Source: Marinomonas lutimaris (lineage in GTDB: Bacteria; Pseudomonadota; Gammaproteobacteria; Pseudomonadales; Marinomonadaceae). From it: 64,000 bases of DNA. The stretch spans positions 62,001 to 126,000 of the forward strand of contig NZ_JAHLLW010000003.1 in assembly GCF_019426345.1 (NCBI RefSeq). Direction: 5' to 3'. Positions 20,105 to 29,622 of the stretch are shown here, piece after piece. The notes below the pieces were generated by a model. The model had not been told where the DNA came from, did not search any database, and saw nothing but the letters and a program-made list of their open reading frames with translations. Within the stretch, counting starts at the first letter, position 1. Every line of letters begins with the position of its first letter. The position numbers and the translations under genes were made by a program.

Positions 20105-23100
20105 TCCATCACCTCCAAATGACGATGCATGGGCAACCAAATTTGCTCACACAAGGCAACAAACTGTTCCTTTTGGCGATTTAAATCAGGGAAATAGCGC
20201 TGCCAATAAGCGTCGTCCACCTCGCTGCGAGTGAAAGCACTGCTGTTGTCTTGATACAGTTTCAACGCTTGCTCCCAAGCGATATCCGCGTCTTCTTGCG
20301 TTTTGCTCGAACAATAACTTTTGCACCATGCATCGGCGCTTTTGGCGGGCAAGGCAATCGGCTGACACAAACCTTGCTGCAACAAAGCCAGCATATTATT
20401 TAAATGTTCTTGGGCATCGTTTGGCGGAATGATAATAAAGCTGTGCTGCAGCAACTTGCCGGTTTTGGTCAGATTAATAAGATGATGCTGTTTTGGCGTT
20501 CCTTGGGCACATAAGGACAAATGCTCGATCCACGCCTGCATTTTTTGATGAGCGGATAAATCACCGATGCGATAAGACAAACGCGTCGTCGCCGTCGGTA
20601 AATCCAACCACGCTTGCAGTACAATACTGCCAAGGGCCAAATTCACTTCAATCGGTTCACACTCTTCCAACGCATAACCTTGCAACACAGACAACAACTG
20701 ACGGCATTGGCCACGGCTCTGCTGCAAAGACAAACGCCCTAACGCGCCATAAGGCAACGCGCCCATTAGAGACAAACGCTCGACGAATTGATCTTCATCG
20801 CCTTTTAGCATGGCTTGCAGCAAACCTTCGCGTAATTGATAACCCGCCAAGCCATCCAGAGCGAACGGCTCGTCTTCTTTTTCTTCCTCTTCTTGCAGGC
20901 TCAAATAGGCTTTTAAGCGACGCTGAGTAAAGTAACGCGTCGGATGCCCGATAAAGCGCGACAACTCGTCAAGAGCAAGATCTAACCTTGGTTGCTCTAA
21001 ACCATCGAGTGGTGAGAACTCATGGTATTCGTCGTCCACAGGAACACTGAGCAAGGCAGGCAGCCATTGCTCATCATAACTGTATAAGCGTTTATCAAGT
21101 TGAGCAGTAGATTCTTGCAACGCGCCCTGTTCTTGAAAAGCGTCCTGTTGAAAAGCGCCTTGCGGTTGAAAGTAATAGGCCGCATTAAAAGGCTGCAAAG
21201 GATGTTCGAGAATCAGTTTCTCTAACAAGGCTTTCTGCGCTTCATCTGGCGCCAATGCTTGGTCGCCTTCAAACACGCAACTCTGGCCGATGTATTCCAA
21301 CAACTCACTTACTAAGATCGACGGATTCTTTTCGCTATTATCTTGAATACTGCGACCAACATAGCTGATATAGAAACAATCTCGGGCTGACATTAAGGCT
21401 TCGAGGAACAAGTATTTATCGTCTTCACGTCGGCTTCGATCGCCGCTGCGATATTGTCCAACCATCAGGTCAAATCCCATCGGCGCAACGCTACGTGGAT
21501 AATCCCCCTCGTTTAAGCCCAACACACAAATAACTTTAAACGGCACCGAGCGCATTGGCATCAAGGTACAAAAGTTCACTCGTCCCGCTAGGAAGCGTTG
21601 GCCGCCTTGGGATTCTTGCAACAAAGGCGACAGCAGCTGGCGTAACACTTGTTGATCCAATGGCGCATCAAAATGCGCTTGCTGCCATTGCAGCGTCAAA
21701 GCATCGAGCTGCTTACTCAACAAGGCGGGAAACGCATCGTCTTCGTCGACCAAAAAGAATCGTTCCGCCAAATAATACAAGGTCGAAATCCATTCTTTCG
21801 GCGCGAGGGATTCCATTAATTTCGCTTGAGCATCATTAATGGCGACCAAAAACTCTGCGAGTTTACCGGCCACAGAGGCTTCTAAACCTTCCACATCGCC
21901 GTAACTTAATGTGCCTTCCCAAATATGATCGTGACCCATGGCGTAACCCAATAACATGCGACGCACACCATTCAGCCAAGTATGGGATTCTTGTATTGGT
22001 AAATCATGTTGCTGCGCGGTTTTGCCATCAAGCCCCCAGCGAATACCCACTTCCGTCGACCATTGACGAATACGCTCTAATTCATCAGCGGTTAATTCAA
22101 AACGCGCCAACACCGCAGGGACTTCAAGTACGCTGATTAATTCAGACAAGGTGAAACGACTTTCGCCTAAGCCGAGCAAATACAAATAGGCATCGACAAT
22201 CGGGTTTTCCATGCCGCCAGATTGGTCAATCAAGGCAAAGGGAATGTGTTTTCTGACTTGAGCTTGTCCGCTCTTTTTTTCAGCACCAAAGACGGCCTTC
22301 ACAAACGGGCTGTAGGTGTTGACGTCGGGCAACATGACGATGACGTCTTTTGGCGTCAAGCTCGGATCGCTCTCGAACATTTGCAACAACTGATCATGCA
22401 AGACTTCCACTTCACGCAATGGGCTGTGACAACGATGCACACGAATACTTTGATCATCAGCAGTAATCGAATGGCGATACTCAGCATTGGTAATGCTAGC
22501 GTCTCGCTCTTGTTGCGAGCCGTGGTTTTCTAAGGTCAGCACATCTTGCTGAATCCATTGCAGCAAACCACTCGCTTGCTCGCTCTGATAGTCTTCAAAG
22601 ACTTCTAGTTCGTTGTCGGCCATTTCTTGTAGCTGAGCAATATAATCTCGCCCCAAACGCCCCCAGCTTGCCAGTAGAGGATTGGCATCAAGATGCAAAG
22701 TATCGGTACTCAATCCAGGCTTGAGGGTTTGGCGTTTTATTTCTCGACCTAAATAATGCTTGTCGACCACATCCCCCCAGTAAAAGCGGCAAGGATTCTG
22801 CAAAAATAAATGCACATCAATCCAACCAGAAGCCGCCAACACGCGAAGAGATTCCAGCGTATTTGGTGGCAAAGAAGACACACCAAAAATAAAGATACGC
22901 TCAGGCACACCAGCTGGCCGAGAAGACGATTGCGTGGCGTCATGCAAGGCTTCAATCAAATTACCACGATGATAAAGCGATGTTCCCTGCTGGCTCACAT
23001 CGGCAACCAGATCGCGCCACAAAATGGCTTGCCAAGGTTGCTGCTCAAAGATGGCTTTCAGCTTAGGATCTTGTGTCTCGCCGCCTTCCCAAGATTTAAT

Positions 23101-23535
23101 CCAATCCGGACGGTAAACCAAATATTGATCGTAAATATCGGCAATGCTGCTGCATAACTGAAAGCGGCGAATTTGTGTGTCATCTTCTTCGAGGTACCAA
23201 CTAAGCGCCTGAAACTCTGGCTCACCAAGACGAGCATTCAACAAGCGCATTAAACGCCATACTAAGAAAGGTTTATTAAATTCACTTTGCGCGGGAATAT
23301 CATTAAGCGTCTGAGAAAAGGTTTGCCAAACAAAGGTAGAAGGCAGAGGAAACACCAAACCTGCGGCAATAGAATGGGACTCGGCCAAAAACATTTTCAA
23401 CCATTGTGCCATGCCAGGGTTTTGCACCAAGATAGCTTCATCATCAAACGGATTTTCTGGTGGTGAAACAGCCAGAATCTTCGCAAGCAACACGGCTAAA
23501 TCCTCTAGGCGGTTACCTGTGTAAAGTTGAAACAT
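20101..23535 (-). CDS. recC: exodeoxyribonuclease V subunit gamma
   Basis: RecC is the non-catalytic, Chi-scanning subunit of RecBCD with inactive helicase-like folds. The 1144-residue protein begins MFQLYTGNRLEDLA, typical of RecC, and carries the conserved GLNEGDYPRS and LQNPCRFYWGD segments. Around residues 785-810 there is a Gln-rich, repetitive insert (units such as FQPQGA, FQQDA, FQEQGA) that looks like local tandem duplication in a surface loop. It is the first gene of the operon and ends inside the recB start (ATGA). Confidence 0.97.
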   Translation of the reverse strand: MFQLYTGNRLEDLAVLLAKILAVSPPENPFDDEAILVQNPGMAQWLKMFLAESHSIAAGLVFPLPSTFVWQTFSQTLNDIPAQSEFNKPFLVWRLMRLLNARLGEPEFQALSWYLEEDDTQIRRFQLCSSIADIYDQYLVYRPDWIKSWEGGETQDPKLKAIFEQQPWQAILWRDLVADVSQQGTSLYHRGNLIEALHDATQSSSRPAGVPERIFIFGVSSLPPNTLESLRVLAASGWIDVHLFLQNPCRFYWGDVVDKHYLGREIKRQTLKPGLSTDTLHLDANPLLASWGRLGRDYIAQLQEMADNELEVFEDYQSEQASGLLQWIQQDVLTLENHGSQQERDASITNAEYRHSITADDQSIRVHRCHSPLREVEVLHDQLLQMFESDPSLTPKDVIVMLPDVNTYSPFVKAVFGAEKKSGQAQVRKHIPFALIDQSGGMENPIVDAYLYLLGLGESRFTLSELISVLEVPAVLARFELTADELERIRQWSTEVGIRWGLDGKTAQQHDLPIQESHTWLNGVRRMLLGYAMGHDHIWEGTLSYGDVEGLEASVAGKLAEFLVAINDAQAKLMESLAPKEWISTLYYLAERFFLVDEDDAFPALLSKQLDALTLQWQQAHFDAPLDQQVLRQLLSPLLQESQGGQRFLAGRVNFCTLMPMRSVPFKVICVLGLNEGDYPRSVAPMGFDLMVGQYRSGDRSRREDDKYLFLEALMSARDCFYISYVGRSIQDNSEKNPSILVSELLEYIGQSCVFEGDQALAPDEAQKALLEKLILEHPLQPFNAAYYFQPQGAFQQDAFQEQGALQESTAQLDKRLYSYDEQWLPALLSVPVDDEYHEFSPLDGLEQPRLDLALDELSRFIGHPTRYFTQRRLKAYLSLQEEEEKEDEPFALDGLAGYQLREGLLQAMLKGDEDQFVERLSLMGALPYGALGRLSLQQSRGQCRQLLSVLQGYALEECEPIEVNLALGSIVLQAWLDLPTATTRLSYRIGDLSAHQKMQAWIEHLSLCAQGTPKQHHLINLTKTGKLLQHSFIIIPPNDAQEHLNNMLALLQQGLCQPIALPAKSADAWCKSYCSSKTQEDADIAWEQALKLYQDNSSAFTRSEVDDAYWQRYFPDLNRQKEQFVALCEQIWLPMHRHLEVME

Positions 23536-23701
23536 GCAAGAATCCTACGCGTTAGAAAGGAACTTAATAAAATACTAATAAGCCTAACCTTGGAAGCGAT
23601 AAAAAAGAAGAACTGAATAGTTTAAAAAGTGAATACGAATTCATCCTAGCTCTAGCGCATTGGAAAGAGATATTTAAGGATGCTTTACTAAAAATCTTTA
23701 T

Positions 23702-23950
23702 TCAAAAATGCCTAGGTAGATCGCGGCTACCATGCAGAACGCGAACAACTCTTAAGCGCTCATTGAGAATTTCGGTGCGTTCACGCCCGGTATTAGGATT
23801 GTTACAGAGCTGGATAAAGCAGCGCTCTAGATCTTTTAAATACTGCACAGCCTGATCGAGACCAAATTCCTTTTCGGTATAATCAAAAATATTGCTCAAG
23901 TCTTGTTCTGCTTCTGGAGACAGCTCATAGCTTGCAATAGAAGAAGCCAT
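23702..23950 (-). CDS. parE: ParE/RelE-family toxin
   Basis: This 82-residue protein is a ParE-type toxin of the RelE/ParE superfamily. Its start (YELSPEAEQDLSNIFDYTEKEFG) and its end (RVVRVLHGSRDLPRHF) are diagnostic. ParE toxins act on DNA gyrase, while RelE members cleave mRNA; the C-terminal signature favours ParE. It is slightly shorter than the usual 90-100 residues. The ATG overlaps the parD stop by one base (TAATG), so toxin follows antitoxin by coupled translation. Confidence 0.9.
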   Translation of the reverse strand: MASSIASYELSPEAEQDLSNIFDYTEKEFGLDQAVQYLKDLERCFIQLCNNPNTGRERTEILNERLRVVRVLHGSRDLPRHF

Positions 23951-24183
23951 TAAGCGCGTCTTTCTTCCAGCTTAGCACTAATAATATCCTGTACTTTATT
24001 CGGACTCGCTTCACCGTCCCAACCTTTAGCTATCTCTGCGCGCAAGTCTTCTATTATGCGATGACGGTAGATTTGATGCAGGCGTAATGCGTCTCGCACT
24101 ACCTCGCTGGTATTCTGAAAATCGCCGCCTTTTACTTGGGCAGCAATGTAAGCAGCTTGTTTGTCAGTGAAACTGATATTCAT
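23950..24183 (-). CDS. parD: ParD-family antitoxin
   Basis: A 77-residue ParD-like antitoxin. The N-terminal ribbon-helix-helix part (MNISFTDKQAAYIAAQVKGG, then NTSEVVRDALRL) binds DNA, and the C-terminal part wraps the toxin. It is upstream of and overlaps parE. A 13-base perfect inverted repeat 42 bases upstream is a good candidate for its autoregulatory operator. Confidence 0.9.
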   Translation of the reverse strand: MNISFTDKQAAYIAAQVKGGDFQNTSEVVRDALRLHQIYRHRIIEDLRAEIAKGWDGEASPNKVQDIISAKLEERRA

Positions 24184-24225
24184 ACTATATAGACCTCATA
24201 ATCCTCTCATTTCAAGCTGTCACCC

Positions 24226-24254
24226 GTTGTCTATATTTGTCAAATATAGACAAC
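24226..24254. promoter_or_regulatory. palindromic operator of parDE (candidate)
   Basis: Perfect inverted repeat with arms GTTGTCTATATTT and AAATATAGACAAC and a 3-base centre. It lies just upstream of parD. ParD-type antitoxins repress their own operon by binding such palindromes, so this is the likely operator; the assignment is by position. Confidence 0.7.
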
Positions 24255-24659
24255 ATATCACAGATTCTTCATAAGCCTGTTTGAATTGCAGTTCAACTCA
24301 CCAATAACCGATACTTTTGGTATAAATTAGAAAGTCAGTTATCTATAAGCTTCGAATTCTTACCCTATCTACCAAGGTCGTCCGAAGATTAACAACCATT
24401 AAGCAACTGATACTAAAAGAACGATACTAGACTGAAGGTTTAAATAAACTAGGATTTTAAGCAAAATCCATTGCAGCAAACATGGGGCAAAGCAATAAAA
24501 CAATTGTTTATGAACGCGGACAGTGCTTCAACACGAATGTCACCTAAATTTTAAAAAGCAATCATTATAATTGCTTTTATTAGAGAACCCCCTATAGAAC
24601 TACTTTGAGTTTATATAAATATGCCTGCTACTTTCTTCGCAGACTAACTAATTGAATGT
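24255..24659. other. gene-free stretch between parDE and the TRAP operon
   Basis: About 400 bases with no supportable gene. The only structure seen is a hairpin near the TRAP side (24554-24578). This is also where base composition shifts from the core-like recBCD region to the catabolic block. Confidence 0.5.
24554..24578 (-). terminator. terminator-like hairpin downstream of dctM
   Basis: Arms AAAAGCAAT and ATTGCTTTT with a 7-base loop. On the minus strand it is followed by further T, so it can end the TRAP operon. Confidence 0.55.
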
Positions 24660-25961
24660 CTATGGTCCTAGAAGCTTGTTAGGCAGCCAGAGAGCGACTT
24701 CAGGAACATATGTTGTGATCATCAGTGCAGGTAGCCATGCCCCGGTAATTAAGATCAGTGTTGGAGTCAATGTTTCGTTTATCTTTGCTTTACTGATTCT
24801 GGAAGACAGGTAGAGTAGCGGAGCTGTTGGCGGAGTAATATTTCCCATTCCCAGATTTACACCTAAGATCGCCGCAAAATGAATTGGATCTACTCCAATC
24901 TCAACAGCTACAGGTAACAGAATCGGTGTTGATAGCAACACCCCACTGACATCATCCATCAACATCCCTATGATGATCATAAATAAGTTCAGCATCAGCA
25001 TAATGATCAATGGATTATCAGATATATTACTTAACGCACTCAGAATAACATCAGGCAGATCTTCGAAAATAAAGAGTCTACTGAGAATCATCACTACGAA
25101 TAGCATGATCATCACTACCCCGGTAGTGACCGCTGTATCAACCAAGACATTGCCAAAATTCTTAAGATTAAGGCCGCGATAAACTAAGAAGCCCACAGGA
25201 ATTGCATACAACGCTGCAACCCCAGCTGCCTCTGTTGGTGTCATTAGACCACCATAAATACCACCTAGAATAATAAAGGGCATTAACAAGGCTGGTATTG
25301 CTCGTCCAGTTTGCTGGGCGGTCTTTCTAACAACCTCTCCGGACGATGCATATTCATTGACACTGATATTTGAATTTTTGCGCAGCATGATCAGGTTTGT
25401 AATGGTTAGCAGAACAACTACTATCAAACCAGGCACCACAGTCGCCAGAAAACACTTCAAGACAGATAATTGTGCAACCCAAGCATACAGAATCATCAGC
25501 GCACTTGGAGGGATCAGTAAACCTAACGGGGCAGAACAAGCCAATAACGCTGCACTATGTCCTTTAGGATAACCACGCTCCGCAAGCTTTGGAAACATTA
25601 CTGAGCCTATGCAGGATAAGGTTGCCGCAGCACTACCTGATATCGCACCAAATACTGCACAAGCCAGAACACCTGCAACTCCTAGCCCGCCTCTAAGCCG
25701 GCCAAAAACGGTTTCGGCTATATTCACTAACGGATCAGCTATCCGGCCCTTTTCCATAAGCCCGCCAGCAAGAATAAATAATGGAATAGCCAGCAAAACG
25801 ACCGTATTCATTTTACTATACCCAACAGGTATTAATGAATCAGGACTATACCCTCCGAAATAAACTAGGAAGATGGTTGCTGCTCCGAATGAAAAAGGTA
25901 CCGGCACACCAATAATAAGGGTAAACAAAAGGATTAGAAGTGCAATTACAACAATTTCCAT
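24660..25961 (-). CDS. dctM: TRAP transporter large permease
   Basis: DctM is the main membrane subunit of a tripartite ATP-independent periplasmic transporter, driven by a sodium or proton gradient. The 433-residue protein is almost entirely hydrophobic, with about 12 membrane helices. It has the family features IPLFILAGGLMEKG, GAISGSAAATLSCIG and LGLLIPPSALMILYAW. An AAGGA site precedes the ATG, and only 4 bases separate it from dctQ. The substrate is not evident from this subunit. Confidence 0.95.
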   Translation of the reverse strand: MEIVVIALLILLFTLIIGVPVPFSFGAATIFLVYFGGYSPDSLIPVGYSKMNTVVLLAIPLFILAGGLMEKGRIADPLVNIAETVFGRLRGGLGVAGVLACAVFGAISGSAAATLSCIGSVMFPKLAERGYPKGHSAALLACSAPLGLLIPPSALMILYAWVAQLSVLKCFLATVVPGLIVVVLLTITNLIMLRKNSNISVNEYASSGEVVRKTAQQTGRAIPALLMPFIILGGIYGGLMTPTEAAGVAALYAIPVGFLVYRGLNLKNFGNVLVDTAVTTGVVMIMLFVVMILSRLFIFEDLPDVILSALSNISDNPLIIMLMLNLFMIIIGMLMDDVSGVLLSTPILLPVAVEIGVDPIHFAAILGVNLGMGNITPPTAPLLYLSSRISKAKINETLTPTLILITGAWLPALMITTYVPEVALWLPNKLLGP

Positions 25962-25965
25962 AGCA

Positions 25966-26457
25966 TTAATCCTTCTGTTGCATATTGTTAACTTTACCGG
26001 TCAGACGGTAATAAAAGTGAAGCAGAGCATGAAATGTCATCAGAATGAAACCAACAGCAATCGCAGACTGTGGAAGTAAAATAGGAATCTTCCAACTCGG
26101 AGTGATTGGCCATCGCTCAATTGCAAATTGGATTAACAGAAAGTTCCAATAGGTCAGCACCAGCAGCACAGCAATTTCAATAATATCCCGTAGATATGAT
26201 GTGATACGCGTTAAAGGTGTATCGCCATAAATCGATTGAATGAAATCAGCTTCAATATGGGATTGCTCAAAGGACCCAAATGCCGCACCGATAAAATAGA
26301 GCCAAAAAGCAAATACAAGCAGTATTTCCTCTACTCCATAGAAATCTATCGAAAACAAATAGCGGGAAAGAAAAGAGGCAACAACTATTAGCATAATAGC
26401 TAGATTACAAGTAATTAAAATAATCCGTTCTACCTGCTCAAGTTTGTATAAAAGCAT
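25966..26457 (-). CDS. dctQ: TRAP transporter small permease
   Basis: DctQ is the four-helix small membrane subunit that bridges the binding protein and DctM. The ATG chosen has GGGAG 8 bases upstream and gives 163 residues, starting MLLYKLEQVERI. A longer reading frame upstream lacks a hydrophobic or conserved start. Four membrane helices are visible. It sits between dctP and dctM on the same strand. Confidence 0.9.
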   Translation of the reverse strand: MLLYKLEQVERIILITCNLAIMLIVVASFLSRYLFSIDFYGVEEILLVFAFWLYFIGAAFGSFEQSHIEADFIQSIYGDTPLTRITSYLRDIIEIAVLLVLTYWNFLLIQFAIERWPITPSWKIPILLPQSAIAVGFILMTFHALLHFYYRLTGKVNNMQQKD

Positions 26458-26520
26458 AATTAATACTCCCGAAAAACCTGCCGCTCTGCCGTCCAGACGT
26501 CCAGAGCCCATCTCGATGAT

Positions 26521-26561
26521 GGCACCGCACCGACTTGAAAAGTTCAAGCAGGTGCAGTGCC
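26521..26561 (-). promoter_or_regulatory. intergenic hairpin between dctP and dctQ
   Basis: A long imperfect hairpin: outer arms GGCAC/GTGCC, middle GCACC/GGTGC, inner CTTGAA/TTCAAG. There is no T-run, so it is not a classic terminator. Its place just after the binding-protein gene suggests an mRNA-stabilising or partial-attenuation element that keeps binding protein in excess over permease. Confidence 0.55.
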
Positions 26562-26574
26562 TTAAGGAGTAAAA

Positions 26575-27603
26575 TTACTCTATGTCAGACTGCATGCATG
26601 CAACCAATTCAGAACCAAAACGCTTTTCCAAAGCAGGCCATGCTGTAGCACGTACGTCGGCTACCATTTTTTGGGCAACCTCACCTGAAAAATCATGAAC
26701 CTTAATTCCTGCTTCCTTTAGCTTCGCCAGATACTCACTATCTTCCGCTTCAGCCCGATTAATAGCATCCTGCGCAGCTTTTGTTAAAGCATTACTAACA
26801 ACGTTCTGCTGATCTTCAGTCAGCTTATCCCAGCTTTTTTGACTCATAACATAGGCTGTTGCTTCAACGTAGGCACGATAAGGTACATACTCGGTGATAA
26901 CGTCACGGAAACCTGTGTAATTCAACGCAGCTGTACCACCGATCCAGCCATCCGCCACGCCCGTTTGTAAAGCTGGATACAGGTCAGCGTAAGCAATTGT
27001 AATTCCACGGAACCCCATTGCTGAGGCACCAGTTTTAAAGGTATCAATTGGAGGAACACGGATCTGAACACCTTTATCCACACCAGCCTTAAACAGATTT
27101 TTAGCTGGCTTAGTCAGGGCTACACCAATAAAGCCTTCAGGAACAATCCCCATCAAACGTACACCCAGATTCTCCTGCATCTTACTGTATGCATTATAAA
27201 AACATGAACCAGGAGAGTAGACCTTGCGCATCTCATCATAGTTAGACACCAAGAATGGGAAGAAATTTACTTCAAGGTTTGGATCTAACTGGCTTGGCAC
27301 GGATAAATGCGCAATATCAACACTGCCACGGATGATATCTTCGTAAACAAGCGTGTAGTCACCCAACTGGTTAGATGGATAAACCTTAGCTTTTAACCCA
27401 ACATCGGCACCATTAATTGTATTAGCTACATCGTTCAGAGCATGCGTAGCCGGATGATCTGGTGCATGCTGCCCAGAAATTTTCAGGCGAGTGTCAGCAT
27501 AAGCCATAGATGCAGAGGTAACTGCTCCAACGCACATAGCAACACTTAAAACATGTGCTATTTTTCGGGTTAACATTGTAAATGTAGCAATTATTTTAGA
27601 CAT
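26575..27603 (-). CDS. dctP: TRAP transporter solute-binding protein
   Basis: This is the periplasmic substrate-binding subunit, about 342 residues from the ATG that has GGAG 8 bases upstream. A signal peptide ends at AYA before DTRLKI. The mature part is a DctP-fold protein with the conserved arginine region GVQIRVPPIDTFKTGA, where Arg usually binds a substrate carboxylate, and the ADLYPALQTGVADG motif. The next genes handle sarcosine, glycine and threonine, so a carboxylate or betaine-like substrate is possible, but the exact ligand is unknown. Confidence 0.93.
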   Translation of the reverse strand: MSKIIATFTMLTRKIAHVLSVAMCVGAVTSASMAYADTRLKISGQHAPDHPATHALNDVANTINGADVGLKAKVYPSNQLGDYTLVYEDIIRGSVDIAHLSVPSQLDPNLEVNFFPFLVSNYDEMRKVYSPGSCFYNAYSKMQENLGVRLMGIVPEGFIGVALTKPAKNLFKAGVDKGVQIRVPPIDTFKTGASAMGFRGITIAYADLYPALQTGVADGWIGGTAALNYTGFRDVITEYVPYRAYVEATAYVMSQKSWDKLTEDQQNVVSNALTKAAQDAINRAEAEDSEYLAKLKEAGIKVHDFSGEVAQKMVADVRATAWPALEKRFGSELVACMQSDIE

Positions 27604-28007
27604 TAATGCACTCCAATGAACACTGATAGATTGTTTTTCGTTAACTGGTTTTCCAGCCTCTTTAACTTTCAACACATTTCCACAATCTTATTTTTACAAC
27701 CATCATGTATTCAAAAATTGTACGAATAATCCTTTTTTCAGTACAAAAAGTACGCCATCCCTAAAAAAACCGCTATTCCAGAGTCCCGACTAAAGCATTT
27801 ATCAATTTCATAAATACTCACACAACAACTAAAATCACTTAATTGGCACGTCTTAATATTCAGATATCAGCCTTCTAGAACTTCTTAATCTGGATTTCAG
27901 GAGGATTACCCTTTCATTCAAATTTAAGTGCGAAGCATTCTATTTCTAATACAAAACTCTGAATTAACGTTAGCTCTCCAATTGACCCAATTGCGAGTAT
28001 CGGCTCT
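27604..28007. other. divergent intergenic region upstream of dctP
   Basis: About 400 AT-rich bases between dctP and a short unclassified open frame. No riboswitch, tRNA or convincing palindrome was recognised. It presumably carries the TRAP operon promoter. Confidence 0.4.
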
Positions 28008-28319
28008 ATGTTTAATAAAAATGATTCTATTCAGAAAAACGATCTAGCACTGTGGCAGGTAATGATAGGTGAAGATTTTCGCCAGGAAGAGCCCATCAAA
28101 CTTATTTTATCTGAAAGCTATACCTACACTCTAGTTATGGAAGTGCTAAAAAATAAGCAAGCAGAATGCTATCCAGCCAAGAGCCATTGCAGCTACTGCG
28201 AATACTTTGATATCGGATCACTGGATATTGAACAGGCTAAAGAACCTTTCGGAGCTGATTACGCGAGTACAAAACTCTTTTCTAGTTCTCAGGTGAAAAA
28301 TTGCTATGCACCCATCTAA
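28008..28319 (+). CDS. hypothetical protein, 103 residues
   Basis: I do not recognise this protein. It is acidic in its first half and has a Cys cluster in the middle (CYPAKSHCSYCEYFDIG) that could bind a metal. No signal peptide or membrane helix is visible, and the ribosome-binding site before the ATG is weak. It lies between the divergent TRAP operon and purU. It may be a small accessory gene, a remnant, or a chance frame. Confidence 0.4.
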   Translation: MFNKNDSIQKNDLALWQVMIGEDFRQEEPIKLILSESYTYTLVMEVLKNKQAECYPAKSHCSYCEYFDIGSLDIEQAKEPFGADYASTKLFSSSQVKNCYAPI

Positions 28320-28507
28320 TTATTGCCGTACTGAGCATGAGCTTGGCCCGTGATGATCTCCTGTACACGCCAACCTCCTTGGGAAATGTATAAAGCCCCC
28401 TCCCTTAGAAGCCTTTCTACCTACATTATCGAGTGCTAGTACTACATGAAACAATAGCCCTCAACGAGTAATAGACTAACAACCAACAACCTAAACGGAA
28501 TCCAGAA

Positions 28508-29377
28508 ATGAATAAAAATACGACCCATATCCTTACAGCAAGCGCTCCCAGAAAAGTGGGCGTGCTCAACCTACTGACCTCCACTCTGTCTCAGTTTGGT
28601 GCCTACATGAATGAAGTTCATTCATTCGACGATGTCGAAAGTAACCTTTTCTTTTTCCGAACAGCCTTCTGCTTTGGTGACGGCAAGCCGTTTGATGAAG
28701 CTGAATTTAATAGTGTTTTAAATGAAAAAAAACGGGAATACGAAATCGACTGGCAACTATCAGAGATTAGTAACAAACCACGGGTAGTCATCTTGGTATC
28801 TAAACACGATCACTGCCTTAACGATCTGTTGTACCGTTATCGTACCCAGCAACTGCAAATTGAAATACCTGCAATCATCTCTAACCACCCTGATCTTGCA
28901 GAGTTGGCCAAATGGCATGATATCCCCTATTACCATCTACCAATCAGCGCTGAAACTAAACACCAGCAAGAAAGCCAGGTTATGGAAATTGTACATAAAA
29001 CCAACGCAGACCTTGTTGTCCTAGCCAGATATATGCAGGTACTTTCACAGGATATGTGCCAAAAACTGGACGGTTGGGCGATTAATATTCACCACTCTCT
29101 GCTGCCGTGCTTCAAAGGAGCCCGCCCTTACGAGCAAGCATTTAATATGGGCGTAAAACTGGTCGGTGCTACCGCACACTACGTCACTTCAGATCTGGAT
29201 GAAGGCCCGATTATTACTCAGTGTGTAGAGACAGTTGACCATACCTACAACACTAAAGATCTGACAGAAAAAGGCCGGCATATTGAGTGTCAAACTCTGG
29301 CTCGCGCGATTAAATACCACATTGAAAAGCGGATTTTTGTTGATCAGAGCAAAACCATTATCTTTGCCACTGCCTGA
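28508..29377 (+). CDS. purU: formyltetrahydrofolate deformylase
   Basis: PurU hydrolyses 10-formyl-THF to formate and THF, which balances one-carbon pools when demethylation floods them. The 289-residue protein has an N-terminal ACT-type regulatory domain (about 5-80) and a formyltransferase-fold domain. Catalytic residues are visible: N193 and H195 in the NIHHSLLP segment and D231 in DLDEGPI. purU is commonly linked with sarcosine oxidase genes, because that enzyme makes methylene-THF. A terminator follows. Confidence 0.95.
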   Translation: MNKNTTHILTASAPRKVGVLNLLTSTLSQFGAYMNEVHSFDDVESNLFFFRTAFCFGDGKPFDEAEFNSVLNEKKREYEIDWQLSEISNKPRVVILVSKHDHCLNDLLYRYRTQQLQIEIPAIISNHPDLAELAKWHDIPYYHLPISAETKHQQESQVMEIVHKTNADLVVLARYMQVLSQDMCQKLDGWAINIHHSLLPCFKGARPYEQAFNMGVKLVGATAHYVTSDLDEGPIITQCVETVDHTYNTKDLTEKGRHIECQTLARAIKYHIEKRIFVDQSKTIIFATA

Positions 29378-29473
29378 GCCTTGCAAAAGAACTTCCCCAT
29401 ACGAAACAGAATTGTCTCCTGCTACCCTTGCTCACCCATCTGAAACTGACAAAAGGGAAGTTAGGGATTGTAT

Positions 29474-29507
29474 ACAGCCGCTTACATCCTGAGCGGCTGT
29501 TTTTTTG
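29474..29507 (+). terminator. purU terminator
   Basis: Arms ACAGCCGCT and AGCGGCTGT with a 9-base loop and a run of seven T: a textbook intrinsic terminator separating purU from the aspartokinase gene. Confidence 0.92.
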
Positions 29508-29622
29508 TTCAAAAAAAGGCTGCTTTCATTCAATCCAAAGAGCTCTCAGGCGCTTATTTTATAGTCATGTTCAGCGACTTCACACAGGCCATAGCGGCAA
29601 AAAAACAAAACAGGCAAATATA

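Noticed and set aside
20186..20368. Short minus-strand open frame within recC
   Set aside because: It is out of frame with recC and has no start signal; a shadow of the coding sequence.
29428..29622. 65-codon N-terminal extension of the aspartokinase
   Set aside because: It crosses the purU terminator, and the family's canonical start IVIKFGGSSV is at 29623.
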